This document shows, piece after piece, positions 48,501 to 57,500 of a DNA stretch of 64,000 nucleotides. Under the pieces are notes generated by a model. That model had not been told where the DNA came from, did no database searches, and saw only the letters and a program-made list of their open reading frames with translations. Source of the stretch: Antedon bifida. Taxonomy: Eukaryota; Echinodermata; Crinoidea; Comatulida; Antedonidae. Both the position numbers and the translations under genes were made by a program. Position 1 is the first letter of the stretch. Every line of letters starts with the position of its first letter. The stretch covers positions 14,918,417 to 14,982,416 of the forward strand of contig OY727101.1 in NCBI GenBank assembly GCA_963402885.1. The letters run 5' to 3'.

Positions 48501-51500
48501 AACAGAAATTTAACATCGACAGAGGTGTGAAAAATCTATAAAGTTTAACTGAATCTGTTCCAAAAGGTAAATACAGGTTCTGCACTTTTCTCCAACAGAT
48601 GTTCATTCCCAAGAAGACTACAGACAATAATACCTGAAGCTCTCCTATCTACATGCATATAATACCTGCAATCAATTAACTAGAATATTAATATGACCAT
48701 GGACCATGACGTAATCATGGATAAATAAATAGTTAGATAATGATAAAAAAAACATTGGGGGTAGTACCATCACATAAAAAAAAAGAATATATAATTTTAA
48801 AATGTATTATTTTTTTAACGTTTTTAGTTTGTTGAAGCATTTAGATATAAATAAAATGTATTGTTTCAGGTTACAGAAAAATGGAAATTTAAAAGGTGAA
48901 TGATTAATGATACATCAAAAATGTCAAATTATTCAGATATGACGGATCAATGAATATACTGTATATGCAATTATTTAAATTATCAGATCTTTTGAATGTC
49001 ATAAAATGCATATACAATAATTTCAATTATCAAATTTTTTTTGAATTTCATAAAATGCACATACAATAATTTACATTATTAGATTTTTGGATGTCATAAA
49101 ATGCATATACAATAATTTAAATTATCAGATTTTTGAATGTCATAAAATGCATATACAATAATTTAAATTATCAGATATTTTGAATAAAAATAAAAATTAG
49201 GTCAGGTAGTGTTATTCTATTTTTCCTAACTTTAAAATGTATGATTTAAACTATACTAAACAGAAAACTAATTTTCAAATACTCAAAAGTTCCTTCAATT
49301 GTTTTTCTTTAAATTATCCTTATAGTGATCAGTCAATGTATCAGAAAACTCAAGCATGGAAAACACCAAAGTGTACTGGAACAAGTTAAATAAAAGGAGT
49401 GATAAAACACAGTACTGGAATGAGTCACAAGATGAAGTGTTAAACACCAAACTGTACTGGAACAAGTTGGCACAAAATGTTTTAAAGATGCAATTTCACC
49501 AGTACACAAGTAACAATTCCAGTTGGAATCAAAAGCTTTTTCAGAATGTTTGTAGATAGTATACTGTTTTTTAAACAAATAAACTAGAATCGCATAATCC
49601 AAGGTGCAATGGTTCCAATTGAGGATATTTGCAAGTTTCATAAATTCACAGAATGTCTTCAATTTTTGAAAATTATACTCCCAATAAAGGTTTGTAATAA
49701 ATGTAACATTCAAACAAAGATAGAACTGTAAAATATGGTTGATGGTTCAGTACTTATTAACACCAACTTCTTGAAATTATATATCACATGTAGATTAGAA
49801 ACCGAGACAACGTGTATTCATGTTTGTTCTCGAAAGGCGTGCAGAGAACAAAACAGCCAATCAATGATAAAGCATAAAACACAACAAATAAATAAGGACA
49901 GAGAATCAATATTAGTTTGGAAAACAAACCGTTTATATAGTTCTTTGCTGAACTTGAAAGCAAAACAAGTTGTAAGTTTACATAATGTGTGAATCATTGA
50001 AGGGGTGTTTGTGTTGGTTGTTGAGCCGTGTGACGTGATCTAAGTTGGATCGGCTGGTGTAAAGTATGCATATATATATATATATATATATATAATAAAG
50101 AGTGGAGAACTTTAATTCAAAGAAGATGGCAATTGGTCATGTTAAAAAAGTCATTTAATTTGCTGTACTCCGATATAATTTTACTACAGTATAAAAAAAT
50201 GTCAGGTAATTCACGGGCATAACATAAACCCATGACGTTCACTAGCCTGGTGTTCCTACCTAGACCACCAATCTTTCGCTGATAGATTCAAGCCCAAGGA
50301 AGCAGCAGGTACTGCACCAACAGGATAACTTAAAATAAATTTACTTATGTATTGAAACGAAAGGGCCTCAAGAGGCCTAATGGTGGGAGTACCATATTTC
50401 ATATTTAACGCAATTCACAATTGGCTTATAAAATCATTTATTGACTTGATTGATTTTCCCTCCCTCCCTAATATCCACTACATGTACCTATTATTGTATA
50501 CATTTTAAGTTTAACAATTACAAAGCGTCACAATCAATATACATATTGATTTGCAATCTAGTATATCACAAATGATACAATGCCGTAAACACACCGAAAC
50601 AAAATGTTAACCAAATTTTTGTCTTTTATTTTCAATGTTTTATCGATACATTTTTCAACTTGTAGAATTTAAGAAAGATTAATAAAATAATTGACAGTGT
50701 AGTTAATCTAAAAGCTGTCGCTCAACTATTTTCAGCAAAATCCTGTAGGCAGGAGGTTTTTCTCCGCAAAAGTGGCAAAAATCGTGGCAAGCCATGCTAA
50801 AGACCTATTTTCCATCACTTTTGCTACTGGTCTTTTGTTTGAAAAGGGCATTTCAGGCAAAAAGGCAACTGGTTACGAGCTTGAGCTATATTTTCAAACT
50901 ATTTGAGCTCACATTCAATATAGCGACTGATTCTTACAACGGCAATCAACATTGATGAAAGTGATTAAAAGGAGTTGCAAAACTTAAATTTACTTATTCA
51001 GGATAAGTTGAAAGCAAAATTTAAAACAAAAATGTATTATATAATATCTAAAATCCTTGTAACAATATATATTAAGAAATAACTTATTAACTATGTACAT
51101 TCTTGTTTTGGTTTTTAAATATTAAATCAAATAAAAAAAATCTCTAAAAATGAAATTATATTTTATAATAAATAAGTACCATAATATTTAACAAAAGATT
51201 TAATATTTAATATTAAACTAATACCTTAAGTATACATAATTATGATAAATAAGTGGAATTAACAGTTTACAGTTTATGCATAGTCAAATAAAAAGAATTG
51301 CACTATAATTTATAATATAATTTTGTGTTTACCCGTGTCATTCAAAAAATTACTTTTTTATATGATTAATATCTATTAATATGAATTGACACAAATAATT
51401 TGTATAACAAATTGTTACTACTGATCCCCTACTTAGCCTAAAGATGGAATGATTGGTAATACACGATTTTAGTAATTTGAAAATTCGGCACCTTTTATAC

Positions 51501-54500
51501 ATCATCTTTAAGACTTTTTTTTATCGTTATGTTCTTGGAAAGGCGTCATATAAAAGCTTAATAATAGTAATAATAATATAACAACAGATCTTTTTAAATA
51601 AACTATTCAGAATTAGTTTTTTTTCTTAATAGGTAGGAGACTTTATAGTTTGTTAAATTTACTGTATAAACACTTTCTTTTTTCTTGTATTCTTCTCAAT
51701 TTTTTCTCCAACAGGATTACAGGTACTTGATTTTTTGTTTCAATTAATCTGCAAAAAAACAAAAAACATTTATAACACTGTATATGATAAAATTAATTTC
51801 TACTTAAGGTAATATAATAATATAAAATATACTGTATAAGTATCTTTAACCATTTACTACAGATGTAATTAATATAACTGTACATAACTGTAATATAACT
51901 GTACATAACTGTAATATAACTGTACATAACTGTAATATAACTGTACATAACTGTAATATAACTGTACATAACTGTAATATAACTGTACATAACTGTAATA
52001 TAACTGTACATAACTGTAATATAACTGTACATAACTGTACATATTCAAATTACTTTATTGATACATTTTGAGTAATAATATAATTGTATATACTGTATAT
52101 ATAATTAATGCCATACCTAACATTACATGAATATTCTTTCCTCAATAAAGGATAATAACTATTGTAGTATTAATTTAATATGCAATTTAATATTATTAAC
52201 TAAACGTACATTGTCAAAAAACTCAACAAGTAAAATATGCAGTAAAGAAAAATAAAAAAAATCCCCTTTCTAATGACTTTTTTTGAATATGTATAAAAAT
52301 ATTAATATATGTAAAAATTATGCAGTTGGTTGTTATTATGAGCCATAGTAGAGACCATTAAAATGCTAACATATGTTATAAAATAAATGCTATTTCACAA
52401 ATTCTAAACAACCAATCGTAAAAAGGTGCAAAAAGCAAAAAAAAAAAAAAAAGAACCAAGCAAATGGATACTTACACAAATTGGCATGCAAAAAAGGTTG
52501 ATATGCATTATGATAGTGATGATGGATGGTGGTGCTCTACAAAATGCTACAAAAAAGTTGTAAAATCTTCATCCAAAAAAACGCATGCATGCAATCCACG
52601 CGGTATCACAATGTGCGGAAAAAGATGCAAAAGAGAGTAAAATGTTTGTATTTTAAACAACTAAATTTGTTTATAATCTTGATGTCTTTTAAAAACTATT
52701 TAGAGTTTGAAAAAAATTTTATGAAATGATCCACTATATAAATTATAGCGGATAATACCATTTTACATTCATTTGTACATTTCACAAAGTATACAGTTTT
52801 GTTCAAATTGACAAAATGAATTTGAGAAAGGTTATAAAAATCACCTATTTGAATAAAAAGAAGTAATTTGATTATTTAATATAAAGAAAAACTCACATGT
52901 AAATACATCTGTTATATATAAAGAATATTTGAAAAAAAGAATAGTTTAAGTTGGATTAGAAATATAGAAAAAATTAGTATTTGATATACTGTATAATAAA
53001 GTATCCGTGCATTTATCAGAGCAAATAAGGGCCTGTTCAGACTTAAGTTATTTACCCAGGTAAGTTGGTTTCATATGCACAGTTACTGTGTAGCTGATTT
53101 TGGTAGGTAGAAACCAACTTACTCTGGTACAAATAACTAAAGTAGGCCTACAATAAGCCTGAATTTACTTAAAGTCAAAGGGTGTGATAAGTGGTTAATA
53201 TGACATATAAATAATAACACACAGCAATGCAAGTATATAGTATTTGTGCAAAAGATGAAGATAATGTCACATGACATTAATATAATAAAAGCAAACATAA
53301 ATATTAATATGAAGCTTTTATTTCGATACTATTATTTTAATGACTTGTTTTTGTATCACTGTATTTTCACTTTCTCTAAAATGATGAGCCTTGTACCCAG
53401 TGCATATTGCATTGAATACTATGTCGGTGTCAAAGAAAGGTCTGAAGGGCTGAAACAGGTACACAGGGAGACTTTTTACAGTATACACAGTACCTGTAAC
53501 ATAATATAAACCTACAAATCACAAGTTTTATATACAGTAGTACTAATAATAGCAGGCCTCAACCATAAGACTTGTTTCACCACTAGAGTCATCTACAACT
53601 TGGGCTTCCAATGGGTCAGTTGATGCTACTGTACTACAACTCGTTGATGCTATCGATTTTCTTAGGCCTCTGTCATCCTTTGGAACGGTTTACCCATCTT
53701 TATTCGTCAGGTTACCTCAATTGCTTAGTTTAAACCTGCTCTGAAAACTCACCCTTTCTCTTATTTTTTCGATTTTAATTTATTTTGTTAAGTGCAATGC
53801 TTTGCATTGTGCGCTATATAAGCCCATTTATTATTATTATGTTTTATTATCGTCCAATACACTATTATTTTGAACAATTTAAAAAAAATACAGTACTACT
53901 ATCCAATGCGACTCCTAATAATATTATTAGTATTTTAGATATTTTGTGCATTACCATACTGATTCAACTATAAGGTTACCATGAGCCACATCCCCCTTCA
54001 TCATAAACCAAACTTGACCCCGATAATTGGTATCGTAGAGGTCGTGGAGCATGACCCTATAATTTAGTTAGTATGGTTCTAGTTGTTATCACTGCAAGCT
54101 TTCATTTTGATTAGTATTCCTTTAAACCTCTTATAATATTAATTATTTTGATGTTACCTGCAGTGTAAACTTTGGACTCAGTGGTTTTTTTAAGAAGGTT
54201 ATAAAAACTTGATCCTGAAATGATTGCATTTTTATAATGGTATAAACAATAAACATAATGGATAGACAACACAAACCAGAGTGGTGCTGGTGCTGGGCGG
54301 TCTATACCTGCTGTTTATCTGGATAAACCAACATATGCCGTTTCCTCACAAAAGGGAGAACATAACTTCCCGAAAAGTACCAACAACTTTGAACACCTCT
54401 GTAACACAGTGGTATAGTCCATGAGCCAAGGCGGCAAACTTTACCATTTGAATGTACAAATAAATTATTAATGAGGACAACTTTCCAAAAAAAAAAATGA

Positions 54501-57500
54501 TGAAAATGATATGGGACAAATTTAGATACAGTATGGCGAATTAAATGATCCAGATGTAATGTAAGTAAATATAACACGCCAACTTTATGAAAAGCAGCGA
54601 GTCAATGTTTGTACTTATCCCAATAAAATCAACAAAAATGGGAATGTCTTATTGAATCAATAAGAATATCCGTATGCTATGGACTTACTTTCTAAGGGCG
54701 CTCTTGATGCAGCTGCTACAGACTTTTTCTTATAACCACTTATGCTAGGCTGACGAGAAAGGCGACCAAAGCTGAGAGACTGCTGGTACTTCAGTAACAT
54801 CTCATCATCACTATCTGATGATGATTCATCTTCATCATAGCCATAGCTTCCTTCTAAAAAATAAAATGAAGAATTAAATGAAGAACAAAATGAATGAAGA
54901 ATTAAATAAAGCATTAAATGAAGAATTAAATGAGAAGATAAACGATAAATGTCCTTGGAATCTAGTGTACATAGTATGCAACTGTTTGTGCTTTTTGTTT
55001 TAGTGTGCTGGGTCCAAATCTTGAGATTCTTCACAGCTCCAAAAAACAGTTCTACTAAGCATTCTATTTTAGTTACTGCAGTACTAAACTTATTAAATAG
55101 CAATACTGTATGATTTAATTTGCTTTATTAATTAATATTATGTAGTTAGAGGTTTATCGGTCAATCACTGCAATAAACAGTTGTGTATGATTGAAAATTG
55201 AAAATAAAGTTACTATAATTATCATACCTAAGCCTTGTTTTTGTTTTTTCTCTTTCTCCTTTTTCCCTTCCTCCATGCATGGACATCCTCCGCAATTGGC
55301 AAAACATAGTGACTTACTTAGGTACAAGAAGAACAAGATGACCATGAATAGAAGGACGACCACTACAGTGAGGAACACAATAGCCTGGTCAGGAACTGAA
55401 AATAAATAAGAATTTTTTTAATTGAGGAAAATAGAGGTTTCATTGCAGTAGATCAAAGCTATTGACAAGAATGTACCTTTGAATGTAACATGAAGGTGAG
55501 GGGAGGGAGAGAGGTGGGGAAGGGAGGGAGAGAGGTGGGGAAGGGAGGGAGAGAGGTGGGGAAGGGAGGGAGAGAGGTGGGGAAGGGAGGGAGAGAGGTG
55601 GGGAAGGGAGGGAGAGAGGTGGGGAAGGGAGGGAGAGAGGTGGGGAAGGGAGGGAGAGAGGTGGGGAAGGGAAGGAGAGAGGTGGGGAAGGGAAGGAGAG
55701 AGGTGGGGAAGGGAAGGAGAGAGGTGGGGAAGGGAAGGAGAGAGGTGGGGAAGGGAGGGAGAGAGGAGGAAGAGAGGAGGAAAAGAGGAGGAGGAAGAAG
55801 AGAGAAGGAGGAGGAAGAGAGGAGGGGGAGGGAGAGAGGAGGGATAAAAGTGGGAAGGTAGTAATAACCTCATTGACATGAATTTGATAATTAAAATTAC
55901 AGATTTACTGTAATTCCCCTACAATGACTGTTTAAATTACTACTAGTACTACAGTACATGTTTTTAGGGGTACAGTATAACATGGGTTATGAAATGGGGC
56001 AGAATTTCTCTGTTTGGTAGGCCTTCTCTATCAGAAAATATATAACATACCGATATAATTTCAAAGGGAAAAAGGGATTGATATTATACAAAAAATAAAA
56101 TGGACCAACTAGGTAAAGACATTGAACAACAAAACAGTATACATATTTCCTAACTACATACCACCAACATTAACTACGTACAGGATAGCTTACATTATAA
56201 AAGAAATATGAATATCAAATGACTAAGTTGTACATTACAGCACATTAATAATAAATAGTGTTCTACAGTATTAGGAAATGACTGAACTAAACAATGAATC
56301 TTAACATTTGGTCAAAAAAACAATACTGTTAGTTATATTTATAATCACAACATGTATTTATTTATTTCACTTAAATGATGCAGAATCTCTGTAGCATAAC
56401 AAGAACAAAAAACACCAAGAAAAAAATTATGTCAAAAAATAAAAATTGGATAACAACACTGAAAAGTACTGTACATGTAGTAAAATATCAAGAAAATCCA
56501 TTCTAAAATACTTACGTGAAAAATCTATATTTTTGAATGCGGAAATGAAAAAACAAATTTTTATATTCTTTCTTTCAGTATAATACAGGAGTGGTTACAC
56601 GTTTGAATATTAGACAAATTGGAAAAAGGACTGACCTGTTACTAAATTTAAGCAGAGCAGGCATTGAATATTTTATAGTCTGTCAGAATGGAAGAAAGTC
56701 TGGCTGTGTCAGCCATCCTCCATAATTACATACAGTATACTTTATTCATCATTCAACACTGCAAAAAGCCTAGCAATTTACTAATGTTGATAATTACTTT
56801 GATTTTAACATCTGATGTACAGTGTGTAGCATTAAATATTTTTTTTACAATCAAACAGATGGCAAAAATAAATTGGTTTCAGTATTGTATGCATGTTTAT
56901 TTCTAAAATTTAAAGTAAAAATAAGGCCTTTTAAAAAAAATAAAATTGTAGGTGTGCTACAAATTGCACTCCTCAATACATTCAGTGGTGCTGTAGGTGT
57001 ACTGTTTGTATTTTGGTGTGTAGAAGTTTACCAAATTTAAATGTAATTTGTTGTAAATCACACTCCTCTAGGGCAGTTTAGGAGTGTGTTAGGTGAGTGA
57101 TCGCACTCGCTCACCTCAAAAGAAAAGGCCTGAAATATAATAAATAAATTTAGAATTGGAAATACACCACTAGGTTATAATAAATAGTATTAATTGATGG
57201 ATTTTTTATGAATGGTGATACAGTAGTAAGGTATCTTCTAGTTTTAGACTTATATTTTACCCCTCAAACCAACAATATTGAACTACAGTAACCAAGCAAA
57301 TACTGCATACTAAAAATTATTTTAAAAAAGAGATTTGTTTGATACAAAAACAGTGAAAACATCCTACCTTTTTGATACATTTGACTAGCATATGCTTGCT
57401 ATAGTGTAATTTTAAACGATACACGGGACATTTTTATTATTAGACACCAGTGATGCATATTATCTAGATGGACTTATACTTTTACTCTCATTACAGGCCC

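Larger units (their letters stand above)
48365..54688. other. Long SYT14 intron upstream of exon 1E
   Basis: Should hold the exon 1E promoter. It contains several tandem repeats (48960-49195, 49356-49480, 50069-50094, 51870-52040), a MITE copy, LINE-like 3' ends and otherwise very AT-rich DNA. No further first exon was found, but short ones would be easy to miss. Confidence 0.4.

Noticed and set aside
49333..49713. 126-aa Cys-containing frame (-), considered as a sixth SYT14 first exon
   Set aside because: The cysteines come from a short tandem duplication, there is no N-terminal CC motif, and I see no phase-1 donor at its end.
51793..52032. Frame of repeated MYSYITV
   Set aside because: Translation of the 21-bp minisatellite at 51870-52042.
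55418..55879. Frames of repeated SPSLPHL (-) and GGREVGK (+), about 120-150 aa
   Set aside because: Produced by the 21-bp homopurine array. Both strands are open for the same reason and neither is protein-like.
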